A stretch of 64,000 bases of DNA from Candidatus Opimibacter skivensis (GTDB taxonomy: Bacteria; Bacteroidota; Bacteroidia; Chitinophagales; Saprospiraceae): positions 23,877 to 87,876 of the forward strand of contig JADKHH010000015.1 of the NCBI GenBank assembly GCA_016721905.1, given 5' to 3'. Both the position numbers and the translations under genes were made by a program. How positions within the stretch are numbered: position 1 is the stretch's first letter; each line of letters starts with the position of its first letter. Positions 44,298-52,601 of the stretch are shown here, one piece after another. The notes under the pieces were generated by a model. That model worked only from the letters and a program-made list of their open reading frames with translations, was not told the origin of the DNA and ran no database searches.

Positions 44298-46772
44298 GTG
44301 AAAAATATTCTTCTTTTCATTTCATTTGTTGTTTTTGCACTATCTCTCTCTGCCCAAAATGTAGGCATTGGCACTACCACTCCGATAGGTAAATTGCATA
44401 TCAAAGGAAGTGCAGATACATCCCAGCTCATCATCGATGCCCATCCGACACAAAGCAACACCTCGCCACTCTTTAAGTTACGCAACAGTCTTGGAAATGA
44501 CCTGCTCTGGATTCACTCGGATGATACCTCCAATACATTTGTCGGTCTACGCGCAGGAAGATTCAATGATGCCTCCAATTCAGGATGGTACAATACTTTT
44601 ATTGGAGGTGACGCCGGCTATTCCAATACGTCAGGTCAATTCAATACGGCCAGTGGCAATCACGCTCTATTCTCTAATGTCTCTGGATCCAACAATACCG
44701 CCAATGGAGCAGCGGCGCTTTTTTCAAACACCAGCGGTGCTAACAATACGGCCTTTGGATATTTTAGCTTAGGTTCCAATACCACCGGAGACAATAATAC
44801 TACAAGCGGATTTGGCTCACTCTTCTCGAACACCACGGGAGCGAATAATATTGCGTTTGGATATGAGTCCCTGTATTCCAATACAAGCGGAGCCAACAAT
44901 ACAGTGTATGGAACTTCAGCAATGTGGGGCAATACCACCGGTTTTTCAAATGTGGCCATAGGGATAAGAGCATTAAACCTCAACACCATCCGCAACAACC
45001 TGGTGGCTATCGGAGATTCAGCATTGTACTCCAATGGTCAGGGGGCTTCAGAGATATTCCACGCTACCAATAATACGGCCGTAGGCTCTAAAGCTTTATA
45101 TGCAAATACGGTAGGACATGCGAATACAGCTATCGGTTTTAACTCCTTAAAAGCGAATACAACTGGCGGCAACAACACTGCAGTAGGACTCACTACAATG
45201 CTATCAAATACTACAGGATCTGCTAATGTAGCTATGGGAGCAAATGCATTGCGTAGTAATACCATCGGAAGCTTTAATACAGTCGTGGGGTTTGGGGCGC
45301 TGTCTTTTAATACGACTGGTGCCAGTTCCACAGCCATAGGATATAATTCAATGCTATTTAACACCACTGGTAGCAATAATACCGCTCATGGTTACGAATC
45401 CCTGAGAAGTAATACGACCGGAAAAAGCAATACAGCCATGGGCTATCGCGCGCTCTATAGCAATACGACAGGTGTCAATAATATCTCCATTGGTAAAGAA
45501 TCTCTTTATAAAACCATCACCAAATCTTATCTCGTGGCCATTGGTGATTCTGCCCTTTACTCCAATGGATTGACTGCTCCTAACCCATGGGAAGCAACGG
45601 CAAATATTGCCATAGGATATCAATCCATGGCTTTAAATACGGTAGGATGGGATAACATTTCGATTGGTGTTAAGTCCGCCAGATTCAACACAACAGGTGC
45701 CCGGAATGTAGTAGTGGGGAATGCGGCTTTATACAGTAATACGACAGGTTCTGGTAGCGTTGCAATTGGTATCAATGCATTGTACACCAATACTAACCGA
45801 AAAAATCTGGTGGCAGTAGGTGATTCTGCATTATACAATAACGGATTAAATGTAATCTATAGCTATCATGCTTCGAAAAATACAGCAATTGGTTCTAAGA
45901 CCTTATTTGGCAATACCAGCGGGTTTGAAAACACAGCCATTGGATTTAATGCACTCACAAATAACACTACTGGTTCCTCCAATACTGCCAATGGGAATCT
46001 AGCCCTCTTTTACAATACTATTGGAAACACAAATACCGCTACCGGTAGCTTTGCCCTGTATGCTAATACCATTGGGAATGATAATTCTGCAACAGGCGTA
46101 CAGGCACTTTATTCCAACACAACAGGTTCGTACAATACAGCTACTGGGTCAGATGCGCTCATCTCTAATAGTACGGGAAACTACAATTCTGCCACAGGAA
46201 GTAATGCACTTCTTGCCAACATGACCGGATCAAACAATTCAGCTTTTGGATACAACGCACTCTATTGGAATACAACAGGAGAAAATAATACTGCTACCGG
46301 ACTGAGTGCACTCCATGCAAATACATCAGGGAGCTTCAATACAGCTGCAGGTTATGAAGCCCTTATTGCCAACACCACCGGAATCAACAACACGGCTCTT
46401 GGAGTTCGTTCTCTTAATTCCAATACATCAGGAGTTTCAAACTGTGCTCTGGGGCGAGATGCACTTTACGAGAATACAACGGGGGGACTCAATAGTGCTG
46501 TAGGTCAATATGCACTCTTCTCTAATACAACAGGTAATTATAATACTGCCGTTGGCAATTATGCACTTGAGGCCAGCAGCATAGGATCTTTTAATACGCA
46601 GTTGGCTACGCCAGCGGACACGCTTATAGTTATTCACCCTCCAACTTCGCGGCGTTTGGTAATAATGCAGGTCAAGTGGGAAATAATAGCAACACAATTG
46701 AGCTTGGCAATACAAGTGTTACATGGATTGGAGGGCAAGTGGGTTGGAGTACATACAGCGATCAGCGGATAA
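44298..46772 (+). CDS. Long paralogue of the S74 repeat protein, main frame
   Basis: GTG start, then a signal peptide (ILLFISFVVFALSLSAQ) and the same NVGIGTTTPIGKLHIKGSAD module as its neighbour. About 30 repeats of 22-24 residues (NTAxGxxALxxNTTG) follow, interrupted by longer variants such as NLVAIGDSALYSNG that recur at regular distance. The frame is lost near 46598: one missing G in AATACG-CAGTT turns NTAVGYASGHAYSY into NTQLATPAD. The residues after about 767 are out of frame. The real product is about 975 residues, ending at 47224. Confidence 0.85.
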   Translation: MKNILLFISFVVFALSLSAQNVGIGTTTPIGKLHIKGSADTSQLIIDAHPTQSNTSPLFKLRNSLGNDLLWIHSDDTSNTFVGLRAGRFNDASNSGWYNTFIGGDAGYSNTSGQFNTASGNHALFSNVSGSNNTANGAAALFSNTSGANNTAFGYFSLGSNTTGDNNTTSGFGSLFSNTTGANNIAFGYESLYSNTSGANNTVYGTSAMWGNTTGFSNVAIGIRALNLNTIRNNLVAIGDSALYSNGQGASEIFHATNNTAVGSKALYANTVGHANTAIGFNSLKANTTGGNNTAVGLTTMLSNTTGSANVAMGANALRSNTIGSFNTVVGFGALSFNTTGASSTAIGYNSMLFNTTGSNNTAHGYESLRSNTTGKSNTAMGYRALYSNTTGVNNISIGKESLYKTITKSYLVAIGDSALYSNGLTAPNPWEATANIAIGYQSMALNTVGWDNISIGVKSARFNTTGARNVVVGNAALYSNTTGSGSVAIGINALYTNTNRKNLVAVGDSALYNNGLNVIYSYHASKNTAIGSKTLFGNTSGFENTAIGFNALTNNTTGSSNTANGNLALFYNTIGNTNTATGSFALYANTIGNDNSATGVQALYSNTTGSYNTATGSDALISNSTGNYNSATGSNALLANMTGSNNSAFGYNALYWNTTGENNTATGLSALHANTSGSFNTAAGYEALIANTTGINNTALGVRSLNSNTSGVSNCALGRDALYENTTGGLNSAVGQYALFSNTTGNYNTAVGNYALEASSIGSFNTQLATPADTLIVIHPPTSRRLVIMQVKWEIIATQLSLAIQVLHGLEGKWVGVHTAISG

Positions 46773-47224
46773 AAGATGACATTCAATCCAATGTGCCCGG
46801 ACTTACATTTATTAATAAACTTCGTCCTGTTACCTACAAACTCAATATTCATCGTGAGAATGAACTCTGCGGAATCCTGGATACGGCGCAATGGGAAGGG
46901 AAATACGACATAGAAAAAATAACCCAATCCGGATTCATTGCACAGGAAGTAGAACAAGCCGCCATAGAAAGCAACTATCCTTTCAATGGTGTCACTGCGC
47001 CAACAGGCAATGCCAAACTTTACAGCATACAGTATGCTTCATTTGTTGTACCCCTGGTCAAGGCCGTACAGGAATTAAACGAACAACTAATCACACAAAA
47101 TGAATCCCTGGTCAATCAGATAAAAGCTCAGGATGCACTGATATCAGAAATGAAAATTCGTCTAGATCAATTTGAACAACAGCAAAAAATAATCCTCGAA
47201 CTGATAGATCAAAATAAAAAATAA
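46599..47224 (+). CDS. S74 chaperone domain of the long repeat protein (displaced frame)
   Basis: Continues the 44298 gene after the frameshift: AVGYASGHAYSYSPSNFAAF, then GQVGNNSNTIELGNTSVTW. The S74 domain has WSTYSDQRIKDDIQSNVPGL and SGFIAQEVEQAAIESN with SFVVPLVKAVQELNEQL, and a C-terminal coiled coil rich in Gln (QFEQQQKIILELIDQNKK). A separate start at GTG 46676 would make a 182-residue protein, but the domain belongs to the upstream gene. Confidence 0.82.
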
Positions 47225-47235
47225 AGCTAATCGTA

Positions 47236-47436
47236 TTAGCCCATAGGTCTATAACCTTATAATCACATCAACCTACAATCTAATAAGCTCATAAGCCTAT
47301 AAGCTTTATAAGCTCCTAAACTTATAAACCTATCAACCTATAATCGAATAAGCCCATAAGCTATAAGCTTTATAAGCTCTACCCTTATAAACATATCAAC
47401 TCATCAACCCATCAACCTATCAACCTATCAACCTAC
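47236..47436. repeat. Octamer array between convergent genes
   Basis: ATAAGCYN, ATAAACCT and ATCAACCT units, with palindromic TATAAGCTTTATAAGCT stretches. It fills the gap between the S74 gene stop and the hydrolase stop (47433). Confidence 0.78.
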
Positions 47437-48074
47437 TGCATAAACGGATTAAACATCTTCTCATACCCGATCTTCGTCGAAGGTCCATGTCCGGGATAAA
47501 CGACTGTTTCGTTCGGCAATACAAATAATTCTTCACGAATACTCTTCAATAAAGTCGCGTGATCCCCACCCGGCAAATCCGTACGTCCGATACTTTCATA
47601 AAACAGTACATCACCAGCGATCACCCATCCATCACGTTCATTATACAAACAGATACTTGCAGGAGAATGTCCCGGTGTAAAAAGTACTTTCATCGAAACA
47701 CCATCCAACATCACCTCATCTCCCTCCGCTAAAAACGATGCCGGCTTCGGCGATGGATCATACGGCACTCCATACATCCCTGAGACCATCAACCCGGATT
47801 CCAGGACAGGGATTTCCCCTTTGTGGATTTCCAAACCAAGACCCCAGGTCTTTGCCACAAACGCATTGCCCAGGATATGATCAATATGGCAATGCGTATT
47901 GATCAACCGCACCGGTTTCAATTGAAGGTCCTTGATCGTTTGTGTCAATTCATCCCGCTCCCCCTGGTCAAAACATCCCGGATCAATGATGATACATTCA
48001 CCTGACGGCGCGCTGATGATGTAGGTGTTCTCCTGGAAGGGATTGAAGGTGAGCAGGTGGACAGTAAGTGGCAT
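47433..48074 (-). CDS. Metallo-beta-lactamase-fold hydrolase (glyoxalase II-like)
   Basis: A 213-residue hydrolase with the dinuclear metal motif NTHCHIDHILGN (HxHxDH), further ligands in FTPGHSPASICLY (His), VIAGDVLFYESIGRTDLPGG (Asp) and VYPGHGPSTKIGYEK (His). It resembles the YcbL/glyoxalase II-type small hydrolases that open thioesters, and the GRTDLPGG stretch is characteristic. Cytoplasmic, no signal peptide. Substrate not determined by sequence. Confidence 0.9.
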   Translation of the reverse strand: MPLTVHLLTFNPFQENTYIISAPSGECIIIDPGCFDQGERDELTQTIKDLQLKPVRLINTHCHIDHILGNAFVAKTWGLGLEIHKGEIPVLESGLMVSGMYGVPYDPSPKPASFLAEGDEVMLDGVSMKVLFTPGHSPASICLYNERDGWVIAGDVLFYESIGRTDLPGGDHATLLKSIREELFVLPNETVVYPGHGPSTKIGYEKMFNPFMQ

Positions 48075-48119
48075 AGGTTGACATTAATTTGGCAAAGATG
48101 TGAAATCTTCACTGGGAAG

Positions 48120-48330
48120 TGAAGACATCAGATGCCAGACTCGCAGACACAAGACTCATGATGTTGCTTTTTGATGCCAGATGCCAGACTCGCAGACATA
48201 AGACTCATGATGTTGTTTTTAAAAATCGGAGATTTACTTATTAACAAGATTGAGTCTTGATGTCTAAAGTTGGTACGTCTGGCATCTTTAACCTTCACGC
48301 GTCTGGCGTCTGCGAGTCTGGATCTGGCAT
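48120..48330. repeat. R6 repeats (GATGCCAGACTCGCAGA)
   Basis: Two tandem copies of GATGCCAGACTCGCAGACAY, then AAGACTCATGATGTTG (48131-48213), followed by an inverted block GTCTGGCGTCTGCGAGTCTG at 48298-48322. A further R6 block lies at 54.5 kb. Confidence 0.7.
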
Positions 48331-48401
48331 CAAGAAGAAGCCAAAGACCATGACCCGAATCCCCCTTGGTTCTTTACCTTCACGCAAACTTTCAACCATT
48401 C

Positions 48402-50216
48402 ATGAAAAATATCCTCCTTTCCCTCCTGGCCATCGCACTTTTTGGCTTTATAGCCTGCAAACCTGATCATAAAGCTGCCGCTGAATTATCCGCCGAACAA
48501 AAAGAAGCACAGACTTTCCTGGATACCTATACGACAGAATATGTCAAACGATACTATGCCTCCGGAGAAGCAAGCTGGAAAACTAACACCGAAATCAAAG
48601 AAGGCGATACACTCAATGCCTACAACTCGCGTATAGCAGATGAAGCACTCACCGCCTTCACAGGTAGTGTGGATAACATCGAACAAACCAAAAAATTCCT
48701 TGCGCAAAAAGACAAGCTTACACCCTTGCAGGTGCGTCAGCTGGAATATATACTCTACCTGGCAGGCAGTGATCCGCAGACTGTAGCCGATCTCGTCAAA
48801 GAAAAAATAAAGGCATCAATCGCACAGACAGAAAAACTATTTGGCTTCGCTTTCAAACTTGATGGCAAGAACATCACCACCAACGATATCGACCATATCC
48901 TCAAGACAGAAAATGATCTCACCAAAAGACTGGCAGCCTGGGAAGCCAGCAAAGAAGTTGGCAAAGATCTCAAAGCAGGCCTGGTCAATCTAAGAAGACT
49001 GCGAAACGAAACGGTGCAAGCCCTTGACTACCCTGATTTTTTCTCCTACCAGGTTTCTGGCTACGGCCTCACTACTCCGGAGATGATGGAGACGATGGAG
49101 CGACTCAACCAGGAACTCCGTCCATTGTACCGCGAACTTCACACTTATGCACGTTATGAGCTTGCTAAAAAGTATGGCGTCAAGGAAGTACCGGATTACC
49201 TGCCTGCGCATTGGCTGCCAAATCGCTGGGGCCAGGACTGGAGCACCATGCTTGAAGTAGAAGGCCTCAATATCGATAGTGTACTGGCCAGCAAGAGCCC
49301 TGAATGGATTGTCAAGGAAGGTGAATCTTTGTACACCAGTCTTGGTTTCCCTTCATTGCCTGCTTCGTTCTGGACGAAATCAAATCTGTATCCTTATCCG
49401 GTTGATTCAACTCTCAAGAAAAACAATCACGCTTCTGCATGGCACCTTGATCTAGACACCGACGTTCGCAGCCTGATGAGTGTGGAGCCAAACGCAGAGT
49501 GGTTTGAAACCTCCAATCACGAACTTGGACACATTTATTATTACATCGCTTACACTTCTCCCGAAGTACCACCCTTGATGCGCAATGGCGCCAACCGTGC
49601 TTTTCACGAAGCACTCGGTAGTATGATGGGCATGGCCGCGATGCAAAAACCTTACCTGGTAGGACGTGGCCTGGTATCTCCTGATGCCAAGACAGATTCA
49701 ATACAAATCCTTCTCAAGGAAGCTTTGAATTTTGCTGTCTTCATCCCATTTGCCGCAGGTACCATGAGTGAATTTGAAAAAGCCTTGTATGCTGATAACC
49801 TGCCGGAAGGAGAGTTCAATAAAAAATGGTGGGAGCTCGTGAAAAAATACCAGGGCATAGTACCTCCTTCAGATCGCGGCGAAGTGTATTGCGATGCAGC
49901 CACTAAAACACACATCAATGATGATGCCGCTCAGTACTATGACTATGCATTATCTTATGTGTTGCTGTTTCAATTGCATCAGCATATCGCAGAGAAAATC
50001 CTGCATCAACCTCCAACGGCAACCAATTACTTTGGCAATAAAGATGTCGGCACATTTATCAACAACATCATGAAATCCGGCGCCACCAAGGACTGGCGCG
50101 AAGTCATGAAGGAAGCTACTGGAGAAGAGATGAATGCCAAAGCACTGGTCCGTTATTTTGATCCGCTCATGCAATGGCTGAAAGAGGAAAATAAGGGCAG
50201 AAAATACACGATGTAG
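48402..50216 (+). CDS. M2-like (angiotensin-converting enzyme-type) zinc peptidase, lipoprotein
   Basis: A protein of about 604 residues from MKNILLSLLAIALFGFIACK. The FIAC stretch suits a lipobox, so a periplasmic lipoprotein is likely; the ATG at 48366 lies before the signal. The zinc site is NHELGHIYYY with the third ligand Glu in FHEALGSMMGM, as in the M2 gluzincin family. DYALSYVLLFQLHQHI and other helices follow the ACE fold. It probably removes dipeptides from periplasmic peptides. Single gene with no clear partner. Family assignment firm, substrate unknown. Confidence 0.9.
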   Translation: MKNILLSLLAIALFGFIACKPDHKAAAELSAEQKEAQTFLDTYTTEYVKRYYASGEASWKTNTEIKEGDTLNAYNSRIADEALTAFTGSVDNIEQTKKFLAQKDKLTPLQVRQLEYILYLAGSDPQTVADLVKEKIKASIAQTEKLFGFAFKLDGKNITTNDIDHILKTENDLTKRLAAWEASKEVGKDLKAGLVNLRRLRNETVQALDYPDFFSYQVSGYGLTTPEMMETMERLNQELRPLYRELHTYARYELAKKYGVKEVPDYLPAHWLPNRWGQDWSTMLEVEGLNIDSVLASKSPEWIVKEGESLYTSLGFPSLPASFWTKSNLYPYPVDSTLKKNNHASAWHLDLDTDVRSLMSVEPNAEWFETSNHELGHIYYYIAYTSPEVPPLMRNGANRAFHEALGSMMGMAAMQKPYLVGRGLVSPDAKTDSIQILLKEALNFAVFIPFAAGTMSEFEKALYADNLPEGEFNKKWWELVKKYQGIVPPSDRGEVYCDAATKTHINDDAAQYYDYALSYVLLFQLHQHIAEKILHQPPTATNYFGNKDVGTFINNIMKSGATKDWREVMKEATGEEMNAKALVRYFDPLMQWLKEENKGRKYTM

Positions 50217-50217
50217 C

Positions 50218-50455
50218 GGCGCTCAGCCTCTCAGAGCGTGAGAGCGTGAGAACGTGAGAGCTTGAGAGCGTGAGAGAGTAAGAGAGTAAGAAGGCAAATA
50301 TCAACTGCGCCTCTGCGTCTTTGCGCGATAAAAGTATTCGCTGCGGCGTTGCGGCGTTGCGCGAAAAAAGATGGTGAGAGGTGTAAGAGAGTGAGAAAGT
50401 AAGAGAGTGAGATGGCAAATACTCTTTGCGCCTCTGCGTCTTTGCGCGACAAATG
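50218..50455. repeat. Octamer array (GTGAGAGC / GTAAGAGA) with TGCGCCTCTGCGTCTTTGCG repeats
   Basis: Octamers GTGAGAGC, GTGAGAAC, TTGAGAGC and GTAAGAGA (50240-50290), and again at 50375-50412. Two copies of TGCGCCTCTGCGTCTTTGCG (about 50307 and 50429) surround a GCGGCGTT tandem. No gene. Confidence 0.72.
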
Positions 50456-50491
50456 ATGGTGGGATGCCTTTGTAATACAAAATTGACTACC

Positions 50492-51706
50492 ATGCAAAAC
50501 TATCTACTATCATACATTCTCTTGTTCGGAAAGATCTGTTTGATCGGAACGAATGCGTTTGCACAAAACATACTCCTCTTCGAAGACTTCGAGACCGGAG
50601 ACTTTGAGGCAAAAGGATGGTACGATGGCTTTCCTGATCAGCGGACCACTGAAGAATACAAGAATGGCACACATTCATACCGTGGCCATTTTGCACAAGG
50701 CGCAACTACGTCTGGCGCAGGCCGCCACTTGTTTACGCCGACAGATAAACTCTACATGAGTTATTGGGTGAAGTACAGCACCAACTATGTCGGATCAGGC
50801 GTAGGCTATCATCCACACGAATGGAATATTCTCACCAACAAAGACTGGATCTACCAGGGCCCGGCAGACACTTATCTCTCCCTATACATCGAACAAAATG
50901 CAGGAAGGCCTATACTCGCCATGCAGGACAGCAAAAACGTAGATCCCAATTGTATCCTGCTCAACAACGACAACTTTGTCGGTTGCAATGGCGACTTTGA
51001 TAACTATGCCTTCACCGAAAACCGATCTGCAAGTTCATGCAATGGCCTGATAGGATATCTCGACAGGAGAGATTGCTATCCGAGTTCAAATAGTACACAT
51101 GGCTATTACAGTTCACGATCATGGGCTGCTGATTCTGTCTATTTCCGCAATGCTCCGGGCACTTATTATAAAAACGACTGGCACTTTATTGAAACCTATT
51201 TTGAACTCAACACCATCGATGCCGGTGTTGGTATCCCGGATGGAAAAATCAGGTACTGGTATGACGGGCAGTTGTTGATTATGTCGGACAGTATACTTTT
51301 CCGAACCGGTGCGCATCCGGACATGCTTTTCGATCAGTTATTCTATGGCCCCTACATCGGTGTTGGCTCACCGGTAGATCAGACATGGTGGGTGGATGAT
51401 TTGCTGTTGGCCGATGGTATTCCGACAGTGAGCAGTGGGCAGTCTTCAGTGGGCAGTCCGCGATTTGCTATTTATCCTAATCCAAATGATGGTGTATTTA
51501 CCATTGAACTTTTAGGCGTCGGCAATTCAATTTCAGATCCTTATTTATTAGTGTTATTCAACACTTTCGGCGAAAAAGTATATGAGGAAAATTTGAGCTC
51601 TTCTATGCAATCAATTGAATTTCACCTTCCTGCGGGAATCTATTATTGCTCTATTAAAGGACAAAATAGATTGAGAACCATAAGCAAAATATGTGTTATT
51701 AATTGA
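50492..51706 (+). CDS. Secreted T9SS cargo protein, lectin/laminarinase-like fold
   Basis: A protein of about 404 residues from MQNYLLSYILLFGKICLIGT, with a signal peptide ending NAFAQ. Upstream ATG 50426 would translate a repeat. The body (ILLFEDFETGDFEAKGWYDG, YMSYWVKYS, WHFIETYFELN, GKIRYWYDGQLLIMSD) looks like a concanavalin-like beta-sandwich of the polysaccharide lyase type; catalytic residues are not clear. A type IX secretion sorting domain closes it (FAIYPNPNDGVFTIELL). The linker before that domain is encoded by an R9 repeat. Likely a secreted polysaccharide-binding protein or lyase (inference). Confidence 0.8.
   Translation: MQNYLLSYILLFGKICLIGTNAFAQNILLFEDFETGDFEAKGWYDGFPDQRTTEEYKNGTHSYRGHFAQGATTSGAGRHLFTPTDKLYMSYWVKYSTNYVGSGVGYHPHEWNILTNKDWIYQGPADTYLSLYIEQNAGRPILAMQDSKNVDPNCILLNNDNFVGCNGDFDNYAFTENRSASSCNGLIGYLDRRDCYPSSNSTHGYYSSRSWAADSVYFRNAPGTYYKNDWHFIETYFELNTIDAGVGIPDGKIRYWYDGQLLIMSDSILFRTGAHPDMLFDQLFYGPYIGVGSPVDQTWWVDDLLLADGIPTVSSGQSSVGSPRFAIYPNPNDGVFTIELLGVGNSISDPYLLVLFNTFGEKVYEENLSSSMQSIEFHLPAGIYYCSIKGQNRLRTISKICVIN
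51427..51460 (+). repeat. R9 repeat inside the T9SS cargo gene
   Basis: CAGTGAGCAGTGGGCAGTCT, then TCAGTGGGCAGTCCG, encoding the linker TVSSGQSSVGSPR. The intergenic copy is at 37.89 kb. Confidence 0.65.
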
Positions 51707-51775
51707 GTGAATTAGGATTTTCCTCTCTGAACATTCCTTCAAACACCCTATCTTTAAGATCGAAAACTAGAATTT

Positions 51776-52075
51776 ATGGATCTTCCTGATCAGGTTAAAG
51801 AAGAAATTATCAAGATTGACCCTAAAGCGGAGGTAATCCTTTTTGGTTCCAGAGCCAGAGGTGATTTTCGTAAAGACTCAGACTGGGATTTCCTGATTCT
51901 ATTAGATCGACCGCTGGATGAAAAATTAAAAGATCAAATTTTAATAACAGTATACCGCCTCGAACTTCAAGGTGATTCTGTGTTCAATATACTTATTCAT
52001 ACGAAAAAAGAATGGGCTAATCACGCTGTCACGCCATTATACGCCCTTATCCAGGAAGAAGGAAAAAGGGCATGA
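51776..52075 (+). CDS. MNT-type nucleotidyltransferase antitoxin
   Basis: A 99-residue minimal nucleotidyltransferase with FGSRARGDFRKDSDWDFLIL, that is GSx10DxD. In MNT/HEPN pairs this protein AMPylates a Tyr of the HEPN RNase and silences it. It overlaps the HEPN gene start by 4 bp (ATGA). The catalytic motif is complete. Confidence 0.88.
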   Translation: MDLPDQVKEEIIKIDPKAEVILFGSRARGDFRKDSDWDFLILLDRPLDEKLKDQILITVYRLELQGDSVFNILIHTKKEWANHAVTPLYALIQEEGKRA

Positions 52076-52476
52076 CCTATTCAAAAAATGAATTGGTGAA
52101 TTATAGAATTCTTCGGGCTAAAGAAGCTTATTAGGATGGATTGTTATTGGTAAATGAAAGAAGGTGGAATGCTGCAGCCAATCGACTCTATTATGCTTGT
52201 TTTTATGTTGTCTCCGCATACCTGGTAGCAAAAGGAATCAAGGCAACTACACATTCAGGACTTAAAAGTGCTTTCAACCAGCATCTGATCAAATCAGGTA
52301 AAATTGATTTTTCTGAAGGCCTGCTTTTTAACAAGCTCTTTTCCATCCGGCAACAAATCGATTATGAGGATTTCATTGATATCACCGAGCAAGAATTATA
52401 TCCTTTACTTCCCAAGATAGAAATGCTTATTGATGATATTGAGAAGTTGATCATGAATGAAGGTGCCATTTACTAG
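52072..52476 (+). pseudogene. HEPN toxin gene interrupted by an in-frame amber codon
   Basis: The frame starts at ATG 52072, coupled to the MNT stop: MTYSKNELVNYRILRAKEAY, then TAG (52132-52134), then DGLLLVNERRWNAAANRLYY in the same frame to 52476. The two sides are one HEPN domain (LVNYRxxRAKEAxxxxxxLL...NAAANRLYYACFY), so this is a nonsense codon rather than a frameshift. A TTG at 52141 could restart a shorter 112-residue product. Either the toxin is dead or only the short form is made. The MNT partner is intact. Confidence 0.8.
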
Positions 52477-52534
52477 CAGATTTCTGTGTTGCCTGAAATT
52501 CAATAAAAATTTACTTATACTTCGACTCACCCCT

Positions 52535-52596
52535 CCACGTTCTCACGTTCTTATTATCTTACTCTCTCACACCTCTCACTCTCTTACTCCATTTCG
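52535..52596. repeat. Octamer-like array, inverted GTGAGAGN type
   Basis: TTCTCACG, TTCTTATT, CTCTCACA, CCTCTCAC and CTCTTACT units between the HEPN gene and the amidohydrolase start; inverse of the type at 50.25 kb. Confidence 0.6.
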
Positions 52597-52601
52597 TAGT
52601 T

